Of a stretch of 64,000 nucleotides of DNA, positions 53,361 to 61,747 are shown piece after piece. Under the pieces are notes generated by a model, which saw only the letters and a list, made by a program, of their open reading frames with translations, was not told the DNA's origin and did no database searches. The stretch is taken from the NCBI GenBank assembly GCA_003443635.1, contig CP031964.1, positions 1,334,321 to 1,398,320 of the forward strand, read 5' to 3'. Each line of letters begins with the position of its first letter. Within the stretch, counting starts at the first letter, position 1. This DNA is from Flavobacteriaceae bacterium. Its GTDB lineage: Bacteria > Bacteroidota > Bacteroidia > Flavobacteriales > Flavobacteriaceae. The translations under genes and the position numbers were made by a program.

Positions 53361-55262
53361 ATGGAAGAAAAAAAATTAGATGTTAAATCCATAATTGGCT
53401 TTGTCCTTATTTTTGGAATATTATTATGGATGCTTTATAATAACAAGCCAACTCCAGAAGAATTAGAAGCTCAAGAAAAAGCAAAACAAGAACAAATTGC
53501 AACTGAGAAAGCACAAGAGAACGAAACAGATGTCTTTACACCTGCTCCAAGTGAATTTTCAGCTGCGGATACTACAGACTCTACACAATTAGCACAATTA
53601 CAAAATAAAATAGGTGCTTTTGCATATTCAGCGTCATTACCATCGGCGACAGACGAAGAAACAATTTTTGAAAACGAAGTACTGTATTTAAAAATTAATA
53701 ATAAGGGAGGCTATATTTCAGAAGTAAAACTTAAAGACTATGTAGATCATAATGCAATTCCTATTTATTTAATAAAAGATCATAATTCGATTTTTAATAT
53801 CAAATTTGGAACTACAGATAATAGAACTTTAAATACACAAGACCTTTATTTTGAACCTACTTTAACTAAAAATGGAGACAATCAGATATTGTCAATGAAG
53901 TTAAAAGTATCTCCAACACAATTTTTAGAATACCGATACGAGCTAAAACCTAATGATTATATGTTAGGATTTAATGTGCGCTCTCAAGGTTTAAGTAATA
54001 TTATTAACGGATCTCAAAATGTAGTTTTAGATTGGAAGTTAAAAGGACGTCGCCAAGCTAAAAGTATTACTTATGAAAATAGATATACACGCTTAACTTA
54101 CCAGCATGATGGTGAAAAAATTGATAAGTTATCACAAGCAGGTAATGATGAAGAAACAGAAGAAGATGTTAGCTGGCTATCATACAGACAACACTTTTTT
54201 AGTTCAATATTAGTTGCTGATAAACCTTTTAAATCTGTTAATTTTAAATCTGAAACCTTAGTAAAAGATGAGGCAATAGATACGTTATTTACTAAAAGTT
54301 ATGCAACATCTATTCCTTTAGAATTAACCGGGGGTGAATTAAATGAACCATTGCATATGTACTATGGTCCTACAGATACAGCAACTTTAAAAGCCTATGA
54401 TAAAAATTTAGAAGAAAGTATCCCTTATGGATGGGGAATTTTTGGATGGATTAACAAACAATTATTTATACCGCTATTTGCATTTTTAAGTGGATTCTTA
54501 CCTTATGGAATTGCCATTATTGTAATGACGATTTTAATTAAATTATTAATGTCTTTTGTGCAATACAAGCAATTTTTGTCTCAAGCAAAAATGAAAATTT
54601 TAAAACCTGAATTAGAAGCTTTAAAGGAAAAATTTAAAGGTAACAAAATGAAAATCCAGCAAGAGACAATGGCACTCCAAAATAAAGCAGGAGCAAGCCC
54701 ATTAGCAGGTTGTTTGCCAGCATTATTACAAATGCCTGTATTCTATGCCCTATTTACATTTTTTCCTACAGCATTTGCATTACGTCAAAAAAGTTTTTTA
54801 TGGGCAGAAGATTTATCATCTTATGACGTAATAGCAGAACTTCCATTTAGAATTCCACTTTATGGAGATCACGTGAGTTTATTTCCGATTTTAGCATCTA
54901 TAGCGATTTTCTTTTATATGAAAATGACTACTGGACAACAAGCGGCTACACAACCTACTCAAGAAGGGATGCCAGATATGGCAAAAATGATGAAGTATAT
55001 GATTTACTTATCACCAATAATGATGCTATTTTTCTTTAATAATTATGCGAGTGGATTGAGTTTGTACTATTTCATTTCTAACCTAATTAGTATAGGTATC
55101 ATGATAGTTATTAAAAATTATATTATTGATGAAGAAAAAGTACTAGCTAAAATTGAAGTGAAGAAAAGCAAACCGCAAAAACAGAGTCGTTTTAAACAGA
55201 GAATGGCTGAAATGATGGAACAAGCGGAACAGCAGAGAAAAAATCAACAAAAAAGAAAATAA
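53361..55262 (+). CDS. yidC: Membrane protein insertase YidC
   Basis: A 633-residue insertase, long for the family because of a large periplasmic domain. One N-terminal membrane helix (about 12-25, FVLIFGILLWMLY) is followed by an acidic, variable linker, then a beta-supersandwich domain to about 350 (FSSILVADKPFK). The core helices begin NKQLFIPLFAFLSGFLPYG, with LMSFVQYKQFLSQAKM, LPALLQMPVFYALFTFFPTA and ending in a basic tail. It inserts membrane proteins with or without SecYEG. A terminator follows. Confidence 0.97.
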   Translation: MEEKKLDVKSIIGFVLIFGILLWMLYNNKPTPEELEAQEKAKQEQIATEKAQENETDVFTPAPSEFSAADTTDSTQLAQLQNKIGAFAYSASLPSATDEETIFENEVLYLKINNKGGYISEVKLKDYVDHNAIPIYLIKDHNSIFNIKFGTTDNRTLNTQDLYFEPTLTKNGDNQILSMKLKVSPTQFLEYRYELKPNDYMLGFNVRSQGLSNIINGSQNVVLDWKLKGRRQAKSITYENRYTRLTYQHDGEKIDKLSQAGNDEETEEDVSWLSYRQHFFSSILVADKPFKSVNFKSETLVKDEAIDTLFTKSYATSIPLELTGGELNEPLHMYYGPTDTATLKAYDKNLEESIPYGWGIFGWINKQLFIPLFAFLSGFLPYGIAIIVMTILIKLLMSFVQYKQFLSQAKMKILKPELEALKEKFKGNKMKIQQETMALQNKAGASPLAGCLPALLQMPVFYALFTFFPTAFALRQKSFLWAEDLSSYDVIAELPFRIPLYGDHVSLFPILASIAIFFYMKMTTGQQAATQPTQEGMPDMAKMMKYMIYLSPIMMLFFFNNYASGLSLYYFISNLISIGIMIVIKNYIIDEEKVLAKIEVKKSKPQKQSRFKQRMAEMMEQAEQQRKNQQKRK

Positions 55263-55265
55263 ATT

Positions 55266-55296
55266 AAAAGCTGTCATTTTTATTGACAGCTTTTTT
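55266..55296 (+). terminator. Terminator after yidC
   Basis: AAAAGCTGTCA (55266-55276) pairs perfectly with TGACAGCTTTT (55284-55294), 7-base loop, T-run, right behind the stop. Confidence 0.92.
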
Positions 55297-55381
55297 GTTT
55301 ATATAATTTTGAACCTTCAATTTCGTTATCTTAATACAGAATTATATATCTAATCTGGAATATTCAATAATAGAATAATAA

Positions 55382-56080
55382 ATGAAAAACTTCATTTTAT
55401 ACATTACATTACTTTTTGTTGGTATAGGCAATTCTCAAGAGATAAATCAATTTGATGCAAACGGAAATCGTCATGGTGTATGGAAAAAAAAGTTTGATGA
55501 TACTGAGCAAATTCGTTATGAAGGAGAGTTTAACCATGGTAGGGAAATTGGGCTGTTTAAGTTTTACAAACTTATCAAGAAAAAGAGTGTGCTAACTGCA
55601 ACTAAAGAATTTAATGATAGTAATTTAAGTGCTAAGGTTAAATTTTTATCATCTAAGGGTAAAGTCATCAGCGAAGGTAAAATGATTGGTAAAACTTATG
55701 TAGGGGATTGGATTTATTATCATAATAACTCTACAAAAGTAATGACGTCCGAAACTTATACAAATGAAGGACTGTTAACAGGGAAACGCTTAGTATATTA
55801 TAAAACAGGACAATTAGCAGAAGAAGCTAATTATGTTAATGGTAAATTAGAAGGAGTTTCAAAATGGATATCACTTAAAAATGTAGTATTAAAAGAATTC
55901 ATTTATGAAAACAATGAACTTCATGGTATTGCAAAATATCACAATCCAAAAGGAGAGCTTTTAGCTGAAGGAAATTATAAAAGAGGTAAAAAAGTTGGGA
56001 TATGGAAATACTATGAAAACGGTAAACTTATAGAAGAAAAAGATTTTAATAAAATCTCTAAAAAGAAAACTAAACAATAA
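55382..56080 (+). CDS. Secreted MORN-like repeat protein (YwqK-type)
   Basis: A 232-residue exported protein (signal about 1-18). It consists of repeats such as GVWKKKFDDTEQIRYEGEF, LVYYKTGQLAEEANYVNGKL, GIAKYHNPKGELLAEGNYK and GIWKYYENGKLIEEK with a GxxxxYxxNGxL pattern, typical MORN variants. The role is unknown; they are usually thought of as cell-surface or periplasmic binding modules. It stands between yidC and mnmA, each side bounded by a hairpin, so it is a single unit. Confidence 0.8.
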   Translation: MKNFILYITLLFVGIGNSQEINQFDANGNRHGVWKKKFDDTEQIRYEGEFNHGREIGLFKFYKLIKKKSVLTATKEFNDSNLSAKVKFLSSKGKVISEGKMIGKTYVGDWIYYHNNSTKVMTSETYTNEGLLTGKRLVYYKTGQLAEEANYVNGKLEGVSKWISLKNVVLKEFIYENNELHGIAKYHNPKGELLAEGNYKRGKKVGIWKYYENGKLIEEKDFNKISKKKTKQ

Positions 56081-56103
56081 ACTTTAATATAAATTGTAGA
56101 TAG

Positions 56104-56139
56104 TAAAAAGAGCAGTAAATTAATACTGCCCTTTTTTTT
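56104..56139. terminator. Terminator after the MORN-like gene
   Basis: AGAGCAGTA (56109-56117) pairs with TACTGCCCT (56124-56132) with one mismatch, preceded by an A-run and followed by a T-run. Confidence 0.75.
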
Positions 56140-56144
56140 ATTTG

Positions 56145-56152
56145 TAAATTTG
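56145..56152 (+). promoter_or_regulatory. Flavobacterial -7 box before mnmA
   Basis: TAAATTTG matches TAnnTTTG, 27 bases before the ATG at 56180. Confidence 0.55.
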
Positions 56153-56179
56153 CAGCCTAAAATCGTAATGATTTAATAT

Positions 56180-57367
56180 ATGAAAAGGGTAATTGTAGGA
56201 CTTTCAGGAGGTGTAGATTCTAGTGTTGCGGCTTATTTATTAAAAAAACAAGGTTATGAAGTAATAGGCTTGTTTATGAAAAATTGGCATGATGATTCTG
56301 TAACAATCTCTAATGAATGCCCATGGTTAGATGATAGTAATGATGCGATGCTTGTTGCAGAGAAATTAGGTATTCCTTTCCAAACAGTAGACTTAAGTGA
56401 ACAATATAAAGAACGTATTGTAGATTATATGTTTAAAGAGTACGAAATGGGGCGTACACCAAATCCAGATGTACTTTGTAATCGTGAGATTAAGTTTGAT
56501 GTATTTATGAAAATTGCTTTAGAACTTGGAGCAGATTATGTCGCTACAGGTCATTATTGCAGAAAAGGAGAAATAACTAAAGATGGAAATACAGTTTATC
56601 AGCTTTTAGCAGGTAAAGATGCTAATAAAGATCAATCTTATTTTTTATGTCAATTATCACAAGAGCAACTGTCAAAAACTTTATTTCCCATAGGAGAATT
56701 ATTAAAACCTGAAGTTCGTGAGATAGCTGCCTCTCAAAACTTAATTACTGCAAATAAAAAAGACTCACAAGGCCTTTGTTTTATAGGTAAAGTGAAGCTT
56801 CCAGATTTTTTACAACAACAATTAAAACCTAAAGAAGGTGTTATTGTAGAAGTCCCCGAAACCCAACAGTTTTATAATACATCTGTTCCAAGCTTTGATT
56901 CTTTAGATGAAAAACTAAAGTATTTATCTCGTAAAATTAAATATACAACCACAGATGGTAAAATTGTAGGAAAACATCAAGGAGCACATTATTTTACCAA
57001 AGGGCAACGTAGAGGTTTAGCTGTAGGAGGTACTCCAGAGCCTTTGTTTGTAATTGATACAGATGTAGAAGAAAATGTAATATATACAGGACAAGGAAAA
57101 GATCATCCAGGTTTATTAAAGAAAGCCTTATTTGTTACTGATGATGAAATACATTGGGTACGTGAAGATTTAAACATTGAAAACGGTACAACTTTAAATG
57201 TTAAGGCAAGAATTAGATACAGACAATCGTTAGAAAATGCAACACTTTATAAAACAAAAGGAGGGATGTATGTTGAGTTTGAAAACCTTCAATCTGCTAT
57301 TACAGAAGGACAGTTTGTTGCTTGGTATTTAGACAACGAATTAGTAGGTTCTGGAGTAATTTCGTAA
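56180..57367 (+). CDS. mnmA: tRNA-specific 2-thiouridylase MnmA
   Basis: A 395-residue enzyme that thiolates the wobble uridine of tRNA-Lys, -Glu and -Gln. PP-loop [11 protein letters not shown] (7-17), Cys100 in [11 protein letters not shown] and Cys200 in [12 protein letters not shown] form the catalytic pair. ATGHYCRK and the C-terminal [17 protein letters not shown] beta barrel complete it. A flavobacterial acidic insertion is visible near 210-230. The subtilase gene follows 24 bases later, and the flavin oxidoreductase and cyclase genes come after it. Confidence 0.97.
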   Translation: MKRVIVGLSGGVDSSVAAYLLKKQGYEVIGLFMKNWHDDSVTISNECPWLDDSNDAMLVAEKLGIPFQTVDLSEQYKERIVDYMFKEYEMGRTPNPDVLCNREIKFDVFMKIALELGADYVATGHYCRKGEITKDGNTVYQLLAGKDANKDQSYFLCQLSQEQLSKTLFPIGELLKPEVREIAASQNLITANKKDSQGLCFIGKVKLPDFLQQQLKPKEGVIVEVPETQQFYNTSVPSFDSLDEKLKYLSRKIKYTTTDGKIVGKHQGAHYFTKGQRRGLAVGGTPEPLFVIDTDVEENVIYTGQGKDHPGLLKKALFVTDDEIHWVREDLNIENGTTLNVKARIRYRQSLENATLYKTKGGMYVEFENLQSAITEGQFVAWYLDNELVGSGVIS

Positions 57368-57391
57368 CTTGCATCTACCAAATCATTGCTA

Positions 57392-59002
57392 GTGAAGAAA
57401 TTACTACTATTAATAACATTTGCTTTTACTCCATTTTTTGCTGTAGCTCAGCAAGAAGATGCATGGGTATACTTTACAGATAAAGAAAATGTTGCCAACT
57501 CTATCGCTAACCCAATTACTATTCTTACACAAAGAGCAATTGATCGTAAAGCAAATCATAATGTAGCTATAGATGCCAGAGATGTTCCAGTAAACGAAAC
57601 TTATATTACTCAAGTTAAAAATGCTATAGGCGTTACTGTTATGGCAAAATCTAAATGGTTAAATGCAGTACACGTTAGAGGTACACAAACTAATATTAAT
57701 AACCTATCAACTTTACCTAGTGTAGATCGTATTGATTTTGCAAATAAAAATTTAAATACGGCTTTAAATATTAATACTAATGACGATAAGTTTAGTATTG
57801 AAAATGTTGAGGTTACTTTTAATTATGGCAATACAGAAAATCAAGTAGATATGATTAATGTTGATGAGTTACATGAGATGGATTTTACAGGAGAGGGCAT
57901 ACTTATAGCTGTTATGGATGGAGGATTCCCTAATGTAAATACTATGGGAGCATTTCAACGCTTAAGAAATGCAGGTGACTTATTAGGAGGGTTTGATTTT
58001 GTTCATAGAACTACAGATATTTATGCAACTAGTAATACAAGTCATGGTACTCGAGTATTGAGTACCATGGCAGGTTATATCGAAAATCAATTTGTGGGCA
58101 CAGCTCCAGATGCTTCTTATTATTTATTTATTACTGAAGATGGTCCTAATGAAAATCCAGTAGAAGAAAGCTATTGGGTTGAAGCTGTAGAGCGAGCAGA
58201 TAGCCTTGGTGTAGATATTATAAATACATCATTAGGCTATTCAAATTTTGATAATGCTAATTACAATTATGCACGATCTGATTTTGATGGTAGTACAACT
58301 TATATCACAAGAGGTGCTAATATAGCTTTTGAAAAAGGCTTATTATTAGTCACTTCAGCAGGAAATAGCGGAGCTACTGGAATAAGTGCCCCAGCAGATT
58401 CTCAAGGAGTACTCAGTATAGGAGCAGTAGATAGTAACGGTAATTATGCTAGTTTTAGTTCTCAAGGCAGTTCTGTTCAACCTGTACAAAAACCAGATGT
58501 AGTTGCTAGAGGCTCTGGAAGCTTTGTTATCGAATCATCAAATGCTATTGTACAGAATAATGGAACATCATTTAGTTCACCTATTATGGCAGGGGGTATT
58601 GCTTGTTTGTGGCAAGCCTTGCCAGACGTGACAAATGGAGAATTAATGCAATTAGTTCGTGAATCTGCATCACAATATAATTCTCCAGATAACTTTTTAG
58701 GTTATGGAATCCCAGATTTAGGTTCAATTTTAAACAGTACATTATCTCAGGGTGATGAGATAGAACAAGATAAGTTTACAATATTCCCTAATCCCACTTC
58801 AGGGAGATTAAATATTACATTTCCAACAGATACAGATGAAGCGGATTTTTTGTTATTTGATGTTTTAGGTAAACAGATATTTAAAACAACAATTCTTAGA
58901 TCTAATAATGCTGTAGATTTAGGAGATTTACCTCGTGGTATTTATATTGCAAGAATGCAAACATCAAATCAATCTAACACATATAAACTTATCAAAAGAT
59001 AA
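57392..59002 (+). CDS. Secreted S8 family serine peptidase with type IX secretion signal
   Basis: A 536-residue subtilase starting with GTG (MKKLLLLITFAF); a TTG two codons upstream is the alternative. Signal peptide 1-19 (ending VAQ). Catalytic Asp176 in IAVMDGG, His218 in TSHGTRVLS and Ser393 in NGTSFSSPIMAG are all present, and the oxyanion Asn lies in TSAGNSGATG. The last 80 residues (FTIFPNPTSGRLNITF ... YKLIKR) form a type IX secretion C-terminal domain, so the protease is exported across the outer membrane. It abuts the next gene. Confidence 0.95.
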   Translation: MKKLLLLITFAFTPFFAVAQQEDAWVYFTDKENVANSIANPITILTQRAIDRKANHNVAIDARDVPVNETYITQVKNAIGVTVMAKSKWLNAVHVRGTQTNINNLSTLPSVDRIDFANKNLNTALNINTNDDKFSIENVEVTFNYGNTENQVDMINVDELHEMDFTGEGILIAVMDGGFPNVNTMGAFQRLRNAGDLLGGFDFVHRTTDIYATSNTSHGTRVLSTMAGYIENQFVGTAPDASYYLFITEDGPNENPVEESYWVEAVERADSLGVDIINTSLGYSNFDNANYNYARSDFDGSTTYITRGANIAFEKGLLLVTSAGNSGATGISAPADSQGVLSIGAVDSNGNYASFSSQGSSVQPVQKPDVVARGSGSFVIESSNAIVQNNGTSFSSPIMAGGIACLWQALPDVTNGELMQLVRESASQYNSPDNFLGYGIPDLGSILNSTLSQGDEIEQDKFTIFPNPTSGRLNITFPTDTDEADFLLFDVLGKQIFKTTILRSNNAVDLGDLPRGIYIARMQTSNQSNTYKLIKR

Positions 59003-59944
59003 ATGAAGAGTAAGGTTACCGAATTATTTAAAATAGAATACCCAATTATTCAAGCAGGAATGATTTGGAATAGTGGTTGGAAATTAGCTTCTGCAGCAAG
59101 TAACTCAGGTATACTAGGGCTAATTGGAGCAGGATCTATGTATCCAGATGTGTTAAAAGAGCATATTAAAAAATGTAAAATAGCAACATCTAAGCCTTTT
59201 GGAGTTAATGTACCAATGTTATACCCCAATGTTGAAGAGATAATGAATATTATTGTTGATGAAGGCGTGAAAATTGTGTTTACATCTGCAGGAAACCCTA
59301 AAACTTGGACTAAATGGCTTCAAGAAAGGGGAGTAACTGTTGTGCACGTTGTAAGTAGTTTAAAATTTGCATTGAAAGCACAAGACGCTGGAGTTGATGC
59401 TATTGTTGCCGAAGGGTTTGAAGCTGGAGGACATAATGGAAGAGATGAGACAACTACTTTAACATTAATCCCTATGGTTAAAGAACAATTAAAGATTCCG
59501 TTAATAGCAGCTGGAGGAATTGCGACAGGAAAAGGAATGTTGGCTGCAATGGTTTTAGGGGCAGATGGCGTACAAATAGGAAGTCGTTTTGTGGCAAGTG
59601 AAGAATCTTCAGCACATCAAGCATTTAAACAAGTAGTAGTTGATGCTAAAGAAGGAGATACACAATTAACTTTAAAAGAGTTGGCACCAGTTAGACTTAT
59701 TAAAAATAAGTTTTATAATGAAGTAGAGGCATTGTATAAAACAGGCCCAACAATAGATGAATTAAAAAGCCTATTAGGTAGAGCAAGAGCAAAAAAAGGA
59801 ATGTTTGAAGGTGATTTAGAAGAAGGTGAATTAGAGATTGGACAAATTTCAGGATTAATACATGATATAAAGCCTGTGTCAGAAATTGTAAAAGGCATTC
59901 TTGAAGAATTTGAAGTAGCTAAACAATCAGTTAATAATTTATAA
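59003..59944 (+). CDS. Nitronate monooxygenase family flavoprotein
   Basis: A 313-residue TIM-barrel flavoprotein of the nitronate monooxygenase/2-nitropropane dioxygenase family. YPIIQAGMIWNSGWKLASAA, VVHVVSSLKFALKAQDAG, IVAEGFEAGGHNGRDE (FMN-phosphate region) and VLGADGVQIGSRF are the family signatures. AAGGIATGKG is the second phosphate loop. It oxidises nitronates or acts as a FabK-like reductase in relatives; the family name is safer than a specific reaction. The ATG directly follows the TAA of the subtilase. Confidence 0.88.
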   Translation: MKSKVTELFKIEYPIIQAGMIWNSGWKLASAASNSGILGLIGAGSMYPDVLKEHIKKCKIATSKPFGVNVPMLYPNVEEIMNIIVDEGVKIVFTSAGNPKTWTKWLQERGVTVVHVVSSLKFALKAQDAGVDAIVAEGFEAGGHNGRDETTTLTLIPMVKEQLKIPLIAAGGIATGKGMLAAMVLGADGVQIGSRFVASEESSAHQAFKQVVVDAKEGDTQLTLKELAPVRLIKNKFYNEVEALYKTGPTIDELKSLLGRARAKKGMFEGDLEEGELEIGQISGLIHDIKPVSEIVKGILEEFEVAKQSVNNL

Positions 59945-59972
59945 TTGTATCTTAGTTCCAAAACTAATTCGT

Positions 59973-60797
59973 ATGAAATCAATTGCTGTAAAGGGAATTC
60001 TTTTCCTTTTTCTTTTTATGGGTTGTAAACAACAGTCAAACAATGATGAAACATTAAAAACTCCAGTTGAAAATAAATCTTCGAAGAAGCAAATTATTGA
60101 TTTAACACACGAGTTTTCTGAAGAAACTATATATTGGGTTACTGCAAAAGAGTTTGAATTAGATGTTGTTGCTAAAGGACAAACAGATAATGGTTATTTT
60201 TATTCAGCTAATAATTTTGCAACTGCAGAACACGGAGGTACACATATAGATGCTCCAATTCATTTTGCAAAAGATGCACTATCTGTTGAAGAAATCCCTT
60301 TAGATAAGTTAATCGGAAAGGCTATTAAAATTGATGTTACAGAAAAAGCTTTAAACAATCCAGATTATTTAATAAGTATTAACGATTTTAAACAATGGGA
60401 AACTGAAGAAGGAATGCAAATTCCAGATGGGAGTATTGTATTACTTGAAACGGGATTTTCAAAATACTATCCAGATAAAATAAAATATTTAGGTACAGAT
60501 GCTCGAGGGCCTGAAGCATTAAAAGATCTACACTTTCCAGGGTTATCTCCTGAAGCAGCAGAATGGCTCGTTACTAATAGAAATATTAATTCTATTGGCA
60601 TAGATACACCTAGTATAGATTACGGGCAATCTACACTTTTTAAAAGTCATGTGTCATTAATGACTAGAAATATTCCCGCTTTTGAAAATGTGACAAACCT
60701 TGACCAATTACCCAATAAAGGATTTAAAGTTATTGCTTTACCAATGAAAATAAAAGGTGGTTCTGGTGGCCCATTACGAATTATTGCCATTTTATAA
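59973..60797 (+). CDS. Lipoprotein of the cyclase family (kynurenine formamidase-like)
   Basis: A 274-residue lipoprotein with lipobox FLFMGC (Cys18). The short cyclase fold has the intact metal motif HGGTHIDAPIHF, with His87, His91, Asp93 and His97. IIDLTHEFSEETIYW near 41-55 and PSIDYGQSTLFKSH near the end bracket the site. Members hydrolyse cyclic or formyl amides with a divalent metal; the physiological substrate is unknown. It lies in the plus-strand run 28 bases after the flavoprotein and 8 bases before mazG. Compare the long-form cyclase at 6156-7142. Confidence 0.9.
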   Translation: MKSIAVKGILFLFLFMGCKQQSNNDETLKTPVENKSSKKQIIDLTHEFSEETIYWVTAKEFELDVVAKGQTDNGYFYSANNFATAEHGGTHIDAPIHFAKDALSVEEIPLDKLIGKAIKIDVTEKALNNPDYLISINDFKQWETEEGMQIPDGSIVLLETGFSKYYPDKIKYLGTDARGPEALKDLHFPGLSPEAAEWLVTNRNINSIGIDTPSIDYGQSTLFKSHVSLMTRNIPAFENVTNLDQLPNKGFKVIALPMKIKGGSGGPLRIIAIL

Positions 60798-60805
60798 TTT
60801 TTAGA

Positions 60806-61588
60806 ATGAATACTAGAGAAATTCAACTTAAAGCTTTTGATCGTTTATTAACTATTATGGAAGAACTAAGGGCTCAATGCCCATGGGATAAAAAACAAAC
60901 GTTACAATCGTTACGTCATCTTACTATAGAAGAAACTTACGAACTTGGTGATGCAATTTTAGACAATAATTTGCAAGAAGTTAAAAATGAATTAGGAGAT
61001 TTATTATTACATATTGTGTTTTATTCTAAAATAGGAAGTGAAACTAATGATTTTGATATTGCTGATGTAGCAAATTCAATTTGTGAAAAATTAATTAACA
61101 GACATCCTCATATTTACGGAGATGTAAAAGTTGAAGATGAAGAAGCTGTTAAACAAAATTGGGAACAAATAAAGCTAAAAGAGGGCAAAGGGAAAACAAG
61201 CGTATTGGAAGGTGTGCCTAAGAGTTTGCCAGCTTTAGTTAAAGCTAGCCGTATACAAGATAAGGTTGCAGGTATAGGGTTTGATTGGGAATATCCAGAA
61301 CAAGTTTGGGAAAAAGTTGAAGAAGAGCTCACAGAATTGAAAACTGAAGTTGAAAAAAGCGATATAGATAAAATAGAAAGTGAATTTGGAGATGTTATGT
61401 TCTCATTAGTAAATTACGCTCGCTTTTTAAAAATAAACCCAGAAGATGCTCTCGAACGTACAAATAAGAAATTTACAAAACGATTTAAATATTTAGAGAG
61501 TAAAGCGAAACTTTTAAATAAATCGTTAAATGATATGACGCTAGCTGAAATGGATGTATTTTGGGAAGAAGCAAAAAAATATAATTAA
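60806..61588 (+). CDS. mazG: Nucleoside triphosphate pyrophosphohydrolase MazG
   Basis: A 260-residue all-alpha NTP pyrophosphatase. CPWDKKQTLQSLRHLTIEET near 30-49 and the acidic metal site EVKNELGDLLLHIVF near 63-77 are the first half. The second half repeats it with VEEELTELKTEVEKSD and ESEFGDVMFSLVNYAR. It hydrolyses non-canonical or surplus dNTPs and NTPs to the monophosphate. Two short bases separate it from the cyclase gene, so co-transcription is likely. Confidence 0.96.
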   Translation: MNTREIQLKAFDRLLTIMEELRAQCPWDKKQTLQSLRHLTIEETYELGDAILDNNLQEVKNELGDLLLHIVFYSKIGSETNDFDIADVANSICEKLINRHPHIYGDVKVEDEEAVKQNWEQIKLKEGKGKTSVLEGVPKSLPALVKASRIQDKVAGIGFDWEYPEQVWEKVEEELTELKTEVEKSDIDKIESEFGDVMFSLVNYARFLKINPEDALERTNKKFTKRFKYLESKAKLLNKSLNDMTLAEMDVFWEEAKKYN

Positions 61589-61602
61589 TTATAAAACAAA
61601 AA

Positions 61603-61628
61603 ACGTCCAAAACTTAAGTTTTGGACGT
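61603..61628. terminator. Perfect palindrome after mazG, terminator
   Basis: A 26-base perfect palindrome, ACGTCCAAAACTT (61603-61615) followed directly by its reverse complement AAGTTTTGGACGT (61616-61628). It begins 14 bases past the mazG stop. Confidence 0.8.
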
Positions 61629-61707
61629 ATATCTTATATCTATATATTTTCAACTCAAATAATTGTTGAAGAATTTTATAAGATAGTAGTTTTATTTAGT
61701 TAGTAGT

Positions 61708-61741
61708 CAATACCCTATTTATTATAATAAATAGGGTATTG
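61708..61741. terminator. Perfect palindrome after the DUF349 gene
   Basis: A 34-base perfect palindrome, CAATACCCTATTTATTA (61708-61724) followed directly by its complement (61725-61741). It ends 6 bases before the stop of the minus-strand gene at 61748. With the mazG palindrome it separates two convergent genes. Confidence 0.8.
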
Positions 61742-61747
61742 TGATTA

